A DNA stretch of 64,000 nucleotides from Ruminococcus_C sp963590855 (GCA_963590855.1 CAVAQT010000012.1:10105-74104), one strand, 5' to 3'; numbered from the stretch's first letter, positions 44,701 through 52,816 are shown. Numbers and translations: made by a program. The notes: generated from the letters alone by a model not told the origin.

Positions 44701-47700
44701 TCCGGTCAAGTCGGCAATGCCTTGGCCGGAGACATCCATCTCCGTTACCGCGGCACGCTCTTCCCCAGAAAGAAGCCCATCGCCATCAGTGTCATATTGT
44801 TCCACCCATGCCCGGAATACTGCATCCGGAAAATGTGCCGCATCAATGGGAATGCCCTCTGATTCTGCCGCAGCCTGCGGCATGAGGGTAAACGTGATCC
44901 GGCTGTCAGGGTCGCTGGTCTGTGTCAGATAAGAATAGGTGACATTCGCCTCCGGATTCAACACATAGATCCCGGTATCATCTGCCACAGCATTCGTCCA
45001 GTCCGCAGCGCGCTCCGGCTGAAAATTCTCTGCCAGATCTGAAAATGCAATGCGGTGCAGGGTGTCCATGGGGACAGTGCGACGATTCCAGTTGGCGGAG
45101 AGCTTCGTCAAGGTCACATCGTCTGCCGTTTGCAGAGCGGTCAGCTGATTGCCGATGCACAGCAGGGATTCCAGCTGTGTGAGGGCAGAAAGCTGTAAAA
45201 GCTTTAGCTGATTGCTGGAGCAATTGATGTAGGTCAGCGCCGGACAGTTTTCCACTTCCAACGCGACCAGACGGTTGCTGGCGCAATTGAGATAGGTCAG
45301 TGCCGACACACCCGTCAGTTCCAGTGTGTCGATGGAGTTCATGGCACAGTTCAGCCATTCCAGCTTAGACAATCCGGCAATATACAACGCAGTCAGCCGG
45401 TTGGAGGAACAATTCAAAGTCTCCAATTCGGACGCTCCGGTCAGATCCAGTTCCGACAGGCGGCAGTTCGCACAGGAGAAAGTGCGCAGCTTTGTCAGTG
45501 CCGCCGTATCCAGTGCCGCAAACACGCTATTATTGGAGCAGTCCAGTTCTTCCAGCAGACTCTGCTCCGGCAGCGTCAAAGCGGTCAGCACATTGTTGGC
45601 ACAGTTCAGTTTTTTCAGTTTGGTAAGCGCAGACAGATCCAGTTCCCGGATGTTGTTTCCCTCGCACTCCAGAGATTCCAGCTGTGTAAAGTAGGAGATC
45701 CCCGTCAGATTGCGGATGCTTCCGCTAGGCAGTGTCATTTCCGTCACTGCCTGTAATTCGCTGCGGGACAGACTGCCGTCTCCGTCAGTGTCATAGCCGG
45801 CGACAAACGATCGGAAATTGGCATCCGGAAAATGTTCTGTGTCAATGGGCAGCAGCACCGCTTCTGTCTCCAACGTAAACTGCACCGGGCACAGCTTTGC
45901 CGCATCGGCATAGTAGGTATATGTCACCGGCTCACCCGGTGTCTCCACTGTCAGGACAGTCCCGGAGACAGACGCATTGCTCCAGCTTTCCGGGTCTGCA
46001 CGCTCCAATACAAAGCCAGGCAGTTCAGACAGCGCCAGCTGCCCATTGACATCTGCATGCACTGCACAGCGGTTCTCCGTACAGCGGATCGTCTCTGCGG
46101 TCAGCTTTGTATCGTCGATATGCAGCGATGTCAGTTGATTGCCGCCGCACTGCAGCTCTGCAAGTGCATTTTGTCCGCTGAGGTCAAGCTGTGTCAGGGC
46201 ATTCCCTGCACAGGAAAGCGTCTTTAGGGTCGCCATTTCCGGCAAAATCAACTCTTTCAGACCACAATTGTCGCAGAACAGCTGTTTCAGCGACGGAAAG
46301 GCAGAGACATCCAGCTTTTCCATGGTTCTGCCGCCGCAGTCCAGAACCTCCAGCCAGTCCAGCTTTTCCAGTCCGGTGAGGTCAATGGTCTCGTCCTCCG
46401 GCAGAGAAAGTGCACTCAGGGACAGCGAGGTGATGCCTTGCAGTTCCGCCAGAGAGAGCCAGCCGTTGCCGTCTGTATCATATTGTGCAGAGATTGCCTG
46501 ACGCAGCCAGGCATCCGGGAAATTGGCAACGCTCAGTTCCAGGTAGCGGTCTGTCTCCGGCTGCAGCTGCAGGGTGAAGGTCGCCACCGGCACATCTGCT
46601 CCTGCGTCCAGCCGATAGCCGTACTGCACCTGGTCAGTATCTGCCGGAATTTGCAGCGTGGTTTCGTCCTCTGAAACTGCTGCATTTTCCCATCCGGTCA
46701 CGCGGCTGAGATCCAGTTCCGGGAGATTGGTCAGAGCGTAGGAATACGCGCCGCCCCGGGTGGGCACCGGGATCACGGTACGCCGGTTGCCGGAGACATC
46801 CCACTGTTCCAGAGAGAGTCCGGTCAGATCCAGAGAGGTGAGCTGATTGTCTGCACAGTTCAGCACTGTCAGCGCCGGATTGGCAGACACATCCAGGGAA
46901 GTGAGCTGGTTTCCGGAACAGTTCAGTGTTTGCAGTGCAGGCGCATCTGCTGTTTTCAGCTGTTCCAGAGAGTTGCCGGAGCAGTCCAGCGTGTGGAGTG
47001 CCGACTGGTCGGACAGATCCAGCGCCGTCAGCTGATTACCGCCGCAGGAGAGCGTCTCCAGGCTGTTCAGATCGCCCAGGAGCAGTTCTGTCAGGTCATT
47101 GTTTTCACAGGAGAGTGTGGTCAGATTGGAAGTCCCACCCAGAGTGAGACTGGTCAGGTCATTTCCGGCACAGTTCAGCTCGGTCAGATTCGTCTGGTCG
47201 CCCAGAGAAAGGGTGGTCAGCTGATTCTCCGCGCAGTTCAGACTGGAGAGAAACTGTGCATTTTCCAGATACAGTTCTGTCAGACCGCAGCCGCTGCAGT
47301 CCAGGATCGTCAAAAGGGACTGCGCCGACAGATAGCCGTCTGCCGGGAGCCGCAGCGTCGCCAGACCGCTGTTTTCCGAGCAGTCCAGTCCGGTCAGATA
47401 CATCGCTCCGGAAAGATCCAGTTCGGTCAGCTGGTTTCCCGAACAGTTCAGCCAGTTCAGATTCGGAAAACAGGATATGCCGGTCAGATCGGCGATATCC
47501 CGCTGTGACACATCCATATTTTCCGCCAGGCTGCACTCCGTCTCAGACAAAACGCCGTCCTGGTCAGTGTCATACTGCTCCGACACATACGCCCGGAAAT
47601 TCTCATCCGGGAAGTTGGCAGATGAGATCGCATATCCCGATTCCGGCGCTGCATCATCTGCCAGAGCTGAGATCGGCAGACCATTTGCCGCTATGCCGCC

Positions 47701-47751
47701 TGCCAGCAGCAGACTCAGCCAGCGAAGCCGGCGCTTCTTTGTTGGTTTCAC
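41746..47751 (-). CDS. Giant secreted leucine-rich-repeat protein with dockerin
   Basis: A 2001-residue exported protein. The start chosen is a GTG 8 nt after GAGGAAG, giving a clean signal peptide (KPTKKRRLRWLSLLLAGG, cleaved near ISALA). Five consecutive modules follow, each opening with F-P-D-x-x-F/L-R and an EF-hand-like Y-D-T-D-x-D/N-G-x-L-S loop (last one L-D-R-N-S-D-G), then a 21-residue-period LRR array of the form L-x-x-L-x-C-x-x-N-x-L, then a cap with W-x-N and V-x-Y-x-Y. After them come two Ig-like or MBG-like domains (about 1590-1735), a Thr-rich linker of about 170 residues, and a C-terminal dockerin with loops DANMDGEVNSQD and DVNGDNTIDSKD separated by an unusually long spacer. 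Function unknown; likely adhesion or protein binding on the cell surface or cellulosome. Confidence 0.88.
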   Translation of the reverse strand: MKPTKKRRLRWLSLLLAGGIAANGLPISALADDAAPESGYAISSANFPDENFRAYVSEQYDTDQDGVLSETECSLAENMDVSQRDIADLTGISCFPNLNWLNCSGNQLTELDLSGAMYLTGLDCSENSGLATLRLPADGYLSAQSLLTILDCSGCGLTELYLENAQFLSSLNCAENQLTTLSLGDQTNLTELNCAGNDLTSLTLGGTSNLTTLSCENNDLTELLLGDLNSLETLSCGGNQLTALDLSDQSALHTLDCSGNSLEQLKTADAPALQTLNCSGNQLTSLDVSANPALTVLNCADNQLTSLDLTGLSLEQWDVSGNRRTVIPVPTRGGAYSYALTNLPELDLSRVTGWENAAVSEDETTLQIPADTDQVQYGYRLDAGADVPVATFTLQLQPETDRYLELSVANFPDAWLRQAISAQYDTDGNGWLSLAELQGITSLSLSALSLPEDETIDLTGLEKLDWLEVLDCGGRTMEKLDVSAFPSLKQLFCDNCGLKELILPEMATLKTLSCAGNALTQLDLSGQNALAELQCGGNQLTSLHIDDTKLTAETIRCTENRCAVHADVNGQLALSELPGFVLERADPESWSNASVSGTVLTVETPGEPVTYTYYADAAKLCPVQFTLETEAVLLPIDTEHFPDANFRSFVAGYDTDGDGSLSRSELQAVTEMTLPSGSIRNLTGISYFTQLESLECEGNNIRELDLSALTKLKKLNCANNVLTALTLPEQSLLEELDCSNNSVFAALDTAALTKLRTFSCANCRLSELDLTGASELETLNCSSNRLTALYIAGLSKLEWLNCAMNSIDTLELTGVSALTYLNCASNRLVALEVENCPALTYINCSSNQLKLLQLSALTQLESLLCIGNQLTALQTADDVTLTKLSANWNRRTVPMDTLHRIAFSDLAENFQPERAADWTNAVADDTGIYVLNPEANVTYSYLTQTSDPDSRITFTLMPQAAAESEGIPIDAAHFPDAVFRAWVEQYDTDGDGLLSGEERAAVTEMDVSGQGIADLTGAAYFTDLTALNCAGNQLKTLSLFSLSALETLHCENNALETLYLPYHGALQLLNCAGNQLTALSLSNCTALTSLDCSGNLLTELETDDLQQLTIFNCSSNLLAALHLEQNTALLELDCSSNQLQSLDVSMLTQLTRLSCGKNQLIALDVTGLNRLNQLRAEENRRVVAVSAVGKLDLTSLSETFLPERILADGWSNGTCTGNILTISDPQQEVKYQYQVDAADPGLVVTFTFAPVPAEEEAVAIDETAFPDAAFRQYVKNTLDRNSDGLLQTSEQADVTELNLSGLGIADLTGLSYFPNLTALDCSDNALARLPELPAGLLSLNCSGNAGMSQPNLSALPQLTELRCRRMQWTMLNVSGLPELLLLDCGENALTTLSLQKNTKLKELVCDQNALTTLNAAACWQLETVDCRDNSLETLTVGGTVLNTLLCSNNLLTSLDLYSKIQLKELDCAENRLSVLSITTLSQLDTLSAGSNPLYALYLSADAPMTTCDLENCVILQDAVLAADGTLYVDTLGWNLFYSNRTSDWKNGSMQGKKICFTDPLQPVTYAFQTGNDKVNAVFSVRAKSVPMAAAKLTLTSEDAIVYNGQPQQPGLTVQLGEMVLKEGQDYTLSYTDNINAGVGTITITAAGSQIWQGSTTYLFEIEKAVPKIDVVWDVNAEYTEGDSLPAIRAAEGSIDGVLVWADGQSDTLKAGENVLQWRFAPADSQNYTACTGTITVSAKEKIITTTTEETTTTTETTSTTTSETMTSATKSTTTETETTETTTASETTTETSATTVTHPTYTKQTTLTTTTTTTTTTTTETEMTTTTTTTSAITTTTTMETTTETTTVTTETSTTESTTTETQTVSVTSETTTTASVTSATTVSSGTTTTSTTASSATTTTSDTSTTQPLPRLRGDANMDGEVNSQDAAAVLVYTARLSVGMEDVVLNSDPRINRWLLLLVDVNGDNTIDSKDAVYILNYAAQISIGKDVTWSDIINGTVN
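42031..42535 (-). repeat. Low-complexity Thr-codon tract in the LRR gene
   Basis: About 170 codons dominated by Thr with Glu and Ser form the linker before the dockerin; on the plus strand the tract is rich in GTNGTN trinucleotides. It is prone to length change by slippage and creates several spurious Val-rich frames on the plus strand. Confidence 0.8.
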
Positions 47752-47832
47752 AAAAACCGCTTCCTCTCTATTCATGAAAGCGCGAAAAGCCGGCGCTCTC
47801 AACCATAATTTTGTACAATATCGCTACCTTAT

Positions 47833-47861
47833 ATTATAACACAAATACCATAGAAAGTCAA
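47833..47861 (-). promoter_or_regulatory. Sigma-A promoter of the giant LRR gene
   Basis: Minus-strand TTGACT, 17-bp spacer, TATAAT, about 75 nt before the GTG start. The 145 nt between this and the opposite promoter at 48007 hold no gene. Confidence 0.8.
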
Positions 47862-48006
47862 ACATATTTTTCCAATTTTCAGCAAAATTTGTGACTCTCG
47901 CTCAAAGGGCGAACAAAGCAGAAAAACGGCAGAAACTGCGCCGGATTCCCGGCTGCATATCGGCATTTTCCACAAAACCGGACTGTCAACTTTTACAAAA
48001 AAGACA

Positions 48007-48035
48007 TTGACAGGAGGGATAAAATCGATTATAAT
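48007..48035 (+). promoter_or_regulatory. Sigma-A promoter of the BspA-like gene
   Basis: TTGACA, 17-bp spacer, TATAAT (both hexamers consensus); start near 48042, 42 nt before the ATG. Confidence 0.85.
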
Positions 48036-48083
48036 GTAAGAAATATGATGTGTGCTCATGCACTGAAAGGGGCTTATTTTCTT

Positions 48084-50225
48084 ATGAAAACAAATTGGAA
48101 AAAAACCATCGCCGGCATCACTGCGATCGCTGCGCTGATTCCCAGCTGTCTGGGCACAAGCGTCTACGCAGCACCGGCGCAGACCGTGACCTCCGGTGTC
48201 ACCTCTGAACTGCCGCTGCCGGAAGAGCCGCTGCCGTCCGACGAGGTCGCTGCACAGATCGCAGCAGACATTCAAGCAGGCGCAGCAAGCGAAGCTTCTG
48301 TAACAGTAGACGGCACGCCGGAAAACATTCCCCTGCTGAACTACGCCGAGGATTCTGATGTACAAAACCCATTGGATGATAAGGACGTTTATCAGACAGA
48401 AGACGGCAAGCTGTACTACAAGGTTGTCTCTGAGAAGGCTCATATTATGGGCTGCGCAGAGGGTACAACAGATCTGGTAATCCCAGACACCATCACTACG
48501 CTGCGCGGCGCAGAAGTACCGGTTACCTTTATCGGCGCTTCTGCTTTCTACGGCAATAAGGAAATCACCTCCGTTACCCTGCCGGACACTCTGGTCGGCA
48601 TCGGCGCAAGCGCATTCCTGGGCTGTACCGGACTGACAAGCATCGACATTCCGGACAGCTGTGCTTCCATCAATGCAAGCGCATTCTGCTCCTGTCCCAA
48701 TCTGAAGAGCGTAAAGCTGCCGTCAAGCCTGTACTTTGTGGGCGATGACGTTTTCGCATACTGTGGTTCTCTGGAATCCGTCACCATTCCGGGACAGCTG
48801 ACCAACGTCGGTTCTACCATGTTCTCCAACTGCGCAAGTCTCCAGTCCGTTGTAATGGAAGAGGGCGTAGAGAGCATCGGCGCAAACGCATTCTACGGCT
48901 GTTCCGCTCTGACAGATATTACTTTCCCGGAGACTTCTCTCAAGCGCATCAATGCCAACGCATTTACTTATGCCGGTCTGACTTCTCTGAATCTGCCGGA
49001 CAGTGTGACAAATGTGGCAACTGCCGCATTCAGCCACTGCCAGAATCTGAAAACAGCAACGCTCTCTTCCGGCATGACCTCTATCCGAAAGGACACCTTT
49101 GCTTACAGCGGTCTGGAGAGTATTGTGATCCCGGACAGCATCACAACTATCAAATCCGGCGTCTTTGCATACTGCAACAATCTGACTTCGGTTACTCTGC
49201 CGGAAACACTGGAACAGATGGACGAGATCGTGTTCTATAACTGCAGCTCTCTGGAAAGCATTACGCTGCCGGACAGCCTGACTTCTGTCAGCGACAATAT
49301 CTTCTACCGCTGCACCGGACTGAAAAATGTAAAGCTTGGCGCAAACACCACCAGCATCGGCGGTTCTGCGTTCTACGGCTGCACCAGTCTGGAGAGCATC
49401 AACATCCCGGACACTGTCACCTCTCTGGGTGAAAGCGCTTTTGCGGAATGCACCGGCGCAACTTCTCTGAAAATGAGCGACTCCCTCACAAAGCTGGGCA
49501 AATGGGCATTCTATAATGACACCAGTCTGAAAGACGTTACTATCGGCAAGGGGCTGACCACTCTGGACAACTACCTGTTCTATCGCTGCTCCGGTCTGGA
49601 ATCCATTGTCATCCCGGACAACATCACTTCGATCGGACAGAACACCTTTGCCGGCTGTCTGAACCTGAAGGATGTCACCCTGCCGGATACCCTGGAAACC
49701 ATTGACAAGCGCGCATTTGCAAGCTGCAATGCCCTGACAGACATCACCATTCCGAAGAATGTTTACTACATCGGCGACGGCGCACTGAGCTATGCGATCA
49801 CCGATGACGGCGGCATCGCCAAGAGTGACGGACTCACCATCTCCGGCTATACCGGAAGCACTGCACAGGAATACGCTGAGACCAACGACATTCCTTTCCA
49901 TGCTCTGGATTCGGCCACCACAACAGACACCTCTGCTCCTGTGGCAACCGAAACAACGACCACCTCTGACACGACCACTTCCAGCGGAGACACCTCCACC
50001 GGAGAGCCGGCAAGCGTTCTGTATGGTGACGTTAACCTGGACGGCCGCGTAGACATCTCCGATGCTGTTGTTCTGAATAAGGCAGCTGCCGGCGCGGTTT
50101 CTCTGGATGAAAATGCTGCAAAGAATGCAGACTGCAACCTGGACGGCAGCCTCAGCTCGGATGACTCCATCACCCTGCTGAAATTCCTGGTTGGCATGAT
50201 TACGGAGCTTCCGTATCAGGACTAA
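48084..50225 (+). CDS. BspA-type leucine-rich-repeat (LRR_5) protein with dockerin
   Basis: A 713-residue secreted protein. MKTNWKKTIAGITAIAALI begins a signal peptide cleaved near SVYAA (about 31). After a variable region come some 18 to 20 BspA/TpLRR repeats of about 23 residues, with the pattern I-P-D-S/T-V-T-S-I-G-x-x-A-F-x-x-C-x-x-L-x-S-V-x (about residues 130-585), a Thr-rich linker, and a dockerin whose loops are DVNLDGRVDISD and DCNLDGSLSSDD. BspA-like repeats often mediate adhesion to host or other bacteria; coupling to a dockerin suggests display on a scaffoldin. It is divergent from the giant LRR gene. Confidence 0.88.
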   Translation: MKTNWKKTIAGITAIAALIPSCLGTSVYAAPAQTVTSGVTSELPLPEEPLPSDEVAAQIAADIQAGAASEASVTVDGTPENIPLLNYAEDSDVQNPLDDKDVYQTEDGKLYYKVVSEKAHIMGCAEGTTDLVIPDTITTLRGAEVPVTFIGASAFYGNKEITSVTLPDTLVGIGASAFLGCTGLTSIDIPDSCASINASAFCSCPNLKSVKLPSSLYFVGDDVFAYCGSLESVTIPGQLTNVGSTMFSNCASLQSVVMEEGVESIGANAFYGCSALTDITFPETSLKRINANAFTYAGLTSLNLPDSVTNVATAAFSHCQNLKTATLSSGMTSIRKDTFAYSGLESIVIPDSITTIKSGVFAYCNNLTSVTLPETLEQMDEIVFYNCSSLESITLPDSLTSVSDNIFYRCTGLKNVKLGANTTSIGGSAFYGCTSLESINIPDTVTSLGESAFAECTGATSLKMSDSLTKLGKWAFYNDTSLKDVTIGKGLTTLDNYLFYRCSGLESIVIPDNITSIGQNTFAGCLNLKDVTLPDTLETIDKRAFASCNALTDITIPKNVYYIGDGALSYAITDDGGIAKSDGLTISGYTGSTAQEYAETNDIPFHALDSATTTDTSAPVATETTTTSDTTTSSGDTSTGEPASVLYGDVNLDGRVDISDAVVLNKAAAGAVSLDENAAKNADCNLDGSLSSDDSITLLKFLVGMITELPYQD

Positions 50226-50260
50226 GCCCCACAAAGGCTGTCTGCACAACGATTGAAACA

Positions 50261-50298
50261 AAAAACAGAGTGAAGTGTTTCGCTTCACTCTGTTTTTT
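50261..50298. terminator. Bidirectional terminator between two dockerin genes
   Basis: AAAAACAGAGTGAAG and its complement around a 7-nt loop, flanked by A and T runs, between genes ending at 50225 (plus) and 50363 (minus). Confidence 0.88.
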
Positions 50299-50362
50299 AT
50301 TGTCTCTATTGGATTCGCATCAGCACTTTTCAGGAACAAAATCGTACCCATTTCCACGAAAC

Positions 50363-52336
50363 TCATTCCGGCAGTACCGGGAGACCGGGCACTAACAAGA
50401 TCAGAAAGCCTGCCAGCACCTGGCTGTCGCGGGCATCGATCCTGCCGTCTGCGTAACAGTCCATTGCCGCTTTCTGTGCTGCCGTCGCGTGAAAGCTGCC
50501 CAGCAAATACTGATTCATCAACACCAGATCACTCAGCTCATATGCGCCGTCACCATTGAGGTCAGCAAGCGGATATGCATCCTCCGGCTCTGTCGTAACC
50601 GATCCGGTCGCCGAGGAATCTGTTGGTTCCGTCTCAGAAGAAGCAGCTGTCGTGATGCGGCTTGTTGTTGTGTCTGTGGCGGCAGTGGTCGTGGATGCCG
50701 AGGTTGTTGTGACGCTTTCCAGCGAAACAAACCGGCGGCTGAACTGATCGGCAAACTGCTCTGCGGAAGAGCCGCTGTACCCATACAGTGTGGTATCCTC
50801 ATACACCGCCGCGGAAGAGACAAACACACAGTCCGGCGCGTGCACTTCCAAAGCAGTCAGACTGTTGCAGTTCCCGAATGCCTCTGCGCCGAGCCAGTTT
50901 GTTGTCTTTGGCAGCACCGCATATTCCAGAGCAGAACAATTTCGGAATGTGTGGTACTCGATCCGCGAGAGCACTTCGGGGAATGCGATCTCTTTCAGCG
51001 AAACACAGCCCTCAAAAGCGCCGGTGCCGCCGTCACCATAGGACAGCGCCGTCACGGAATCCGGAAGCGACACTGTCTGCAAATCCGCATCTCCTGAAAA
51101 AGCGCCCTTCACCGCAGTCACCGGCAAACCGTCTGCCGTATCCGGCACAGTCACCGCTTCGCTGTCCCCGGTATAAGCAACCAGAACCGCCTCACCATCG
51201 AACAGTCGATAGGTAAAGTCGCCTTTCTGATAGAGCGTTCCGGCATCGCCGCTGTAGCTGTCCGCCGGCACTTCCGGAAGATCGTATAAAAATTCCCACT
51301 TGGTCTTATCGTAGGTATACGGCGCATGATCCACGGAAAAATCAGTTTCTCCGGCGGCAAAATAGCGGTCAGTTTCTGCGGTATCGTCCCATGTGGCATC
51401 GAAATAATAGTAGTTCCCATCATCCATCTGCGCCATATTCCACGCATGACCGCCGCCGTTTCCTAAGCCAACGATATAGAAATTGCTCACGCCCACTGCG
51501 TTCATCAACAGCTGAAAAGATTTTGCATATCCCTCGCATACCGCAGTGTGATAACGGGAGTCAAATGCCCCGACAATACTGTGAGAGGTCATGGAACTGT
51601 CCGGGTTGCCGTCTGCATCATAGGCATAAGAAAGCGTTTCCACTAGCCAGTCATGCGCCGCGGTCGCCTTGCCCAGTGCCGTATCCGCAGTATCTACCTG
51701 CTGCTGCACTGCCGCGATCTGGGTTTCCAGGAGCTTTCGCTCCGCCTGACGCTGGCTACCGTCTGTATAGGCATCCTCGCAGGAAACATACACCGCATCA
51801 ATATAGGAGTCACCGCTCCACGGGTCATAGCGTGTGCTGTAGAGAAACGAACTTCCGATAAAGAAATAGATGGGATTGTCATTGCGGAACATCGAAACTA
51901 CGCGTGTGACATCCTCAGTTGTGAGCGAAGTATCGCTGTTGGAGACTGCACCAAAGCACTGCATCGAACCACCGGTGTAGCTGACCGTGTCCGCATCGTC
52001 ACTGCTGCGGTAAAAGGTATGCGCCGCATTTTTCATGGCATCATACAGTGTTTTTTGCGCTGCGGTCAGTGCCGCATAGCCGTCATAAGAGGCAAAGCAA
52101 TCCTCGTCGTAACTGGTCTGATCTGCGGCAGTGACACGTCCTGCGCCATACAGCCGCACCCCGGTATCTGCCGCAGCCGTTTCCTGTGCCAGCGGAAAGC
52201 CCTGCACTGTTGTCAGTCCGCCGCCGCTGCACGGTGCCGCTGCCGCAGAGGCAGCCGGAAGCAGCGAAGCCTGGCAGCCCAACACCGCAGCCACCGCAAG
52301 GACGCTGAGCCATTTTTTCTGTTTTCGATATTGCAT
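50363..52336 (-). CDS. Transglutaminase-like protein with LRR_5 repeats and dockerin
   Basis: A 657-residue secreted protein starting at MQYRKQKKWLSVLAVAAVLG, a signal peptide. A transglutaminase-like cysteine-peptidase core has the Cys in TAVCEGYAKSFQLLMNAVGV (about 245), the His in GGGHAWNMAQMDDG and the Asp in YYYFDATWDD. After it come a few LRR_5 repeats (about 400-520), a Thr/Ser-rich linker and a C-terminal dockerin with loops DLNGDGAYELSD and DCYADGRIDARD. The family can act as a protease or cross-linking enzyme; the target is unknown. GGAGGT lies 12 nt before the ATG; an in-frame ATG 30 nt upstream is the alternative. Confidence 0.86.
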   Translation of the reverse strand: MQYRKQKKWLSVLAVAAVLGCQASLLPAASAAAAPCSGGGLTTVQGFPLAQETAAADTGVRLYGAGRVTAADQTSYDEDCFASYDGYAALTAAQKTLYDAMKNAAHTFYRSSDDADTVSYTGGSMQCFGAVSNSDTSLTTEDVTRVVSMFRNDNPIYFFIGSSFLYSTRYDPWSGDSYIDAVYVSCEDAYTDGSQRQAERKLLETQIAAVQQQVDTADTALGKATAAHDWLVETLSYAYDADGNPDSSMTSHSIVGAFDSRYHTAVCEGYAKSFQLLMNAVGVSNFYIVGLGNGGGHAWNMAQMDDGNYYYFDATWDDTAETDRYFAAGETDFSVDHAPYTYDKTKWEFLYDLPEVPADSYSGDAGTLYQKGDFTYRLFDGEAVLVAYTGDSEAVTVPDTADGLPVTAVKGAFSGDADLQTVSLPDSVTALSYGDGGTGAFEGCVSLKEIAFPEVLSRIEYHTFRNCSALEYAVLPKTTNWLGAEAFGNCNSLTALEVHAPDCVFVSSAAVYEDTTLYGYSGSSAEQFADQFSRRFVSLESVTTTSASTTTAATDTTTSRITTAASSETEPTDSSATGSVTTEPEDAYPLADLNGDGAYELSDLVLMNQYLLGSFHATAAQKAAMDCYADGRIDARDSQVLAGFLILLVPGLPVLPE

Positions 52337-52396
52337 GTTGAAAAAAGCACCTCCGGTCTTTCCCATCCCCCAATGGTACGATCTGTTTTCGTTTCT

Positions 52397-52426
52397 ATTA
52401 TAGCATATTCACAGTTTCCATGTCAA
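52397..52426 (-). promoter_or_regulatory. Sigma-A promoter of the transglutaminase-like gene
   Basis: Minus-strand TTGACA, 18-bp spacer, TATAAT, about 55 nt before the start codon. Confidence 0.8.
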
Positions 52427-52492
52427 TATTTTCGGGAATATTCAGCATTTTTCATAAGCAATGCAAGAAAGAATTTCGAGAGCAGCCCTGGA

Positions 52493-52524
52493 CTTTCCAC
52501 ATCTTCTCCCGCTCTTGTGGAAAG
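52493..52524. repeat. Inverted repeat in the 52.4-52.7 kb gap
   Basis: CTTTCCACA and TGTGGAAAG form a perfect 9-bp inverted repeat around 14 nt, lying between two divergent promoters. It may be an operator. No gene is supported between 52427 and 52662. Confidence 0.35.
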
Positions 52525-52662
52525 TAATTTTCCTGGTTCTTGCAAATGTGCCGATTTTTTTATACGTTTTCATCGGTTTTTGTGGCAAATTTCAGGTGAT
52601 AGACACTTTTTCTGTGGAAACTTATCCGAAATGTACAAAATTCGGAAATTTCTTCAGCAACA

Positions 52663-52691
52663 TTGACAAAAATCATGAAATCCGTTATAAT
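52663..52691 (+). promoter_or_regulatory. Strong sigma-A promoter of the AspT-like gene
   Basis: TTGACA, 17-bp spacer, TATAAT; predicted start near 52698. Confidence 0.85.
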
Positions 52692-52697
52692 GATAGG

Positions 52698-52816
52698 TAT
52701 GCAATGCACTAGCTGTTTTTAGCTGGTGTACAAATGTCTTTTTCAGAAGTCCGGCTGAGAGCCGCCGGCAGCTTCTGCAACCGAACTGTTACACATGATA
52801 AGGAGAGGTTAATTTC
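52698..52816 (+). promoter_or_regulatory. Structured 5' leader, candidate cis-regulatory RNA
   Basis: About 119 nt of leader can fold into a closed unit: GTGTA (52726-52730) pairs with TACAC (52790-52794) and encloses a stem CAGAAG / CTTCTG (52744-52749 / 52772-52777) topped by CCGGC / GCCGG (52751-52755 / 52764-52768). AACC at 52779-52782 can pair with GGTT at 52807-52810, next to the ribosome site AAGGAGAGG. CTGAGAG and AACCGAACTG recall the two conserved halves of the TPP (THI-box) riboswitch, but the CTGG...CCAG helix of that class is not intact, so no known class is assigned. Confidence 0.5.

Noticed and set aside
42031..47640. CRISPR array or tandem satellite in the giant LRR gene
   Set aside because: The repeats are protein-level LRRs and Thr codons without identical DNA repeats and regular spacers.
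48045..48083. Upstream ATGs of the BspA-like gene
   Set aside because: The ATG at 48084 follows a ribosome site and gives a normal signal peptide.
52461..52712. 83-codon frame upstream of the AspT-like gene
   Set aside because: It spans the predicted promoter, lacks a ribosome site and has no homology that I recognise.
52698..52816. Calling the leader a TPP riboswitch outright
   Set aside because: CTGAGAG-like and AACC-like pieces are present, but the P5-type helix and the GCG-AGGGA end are not.
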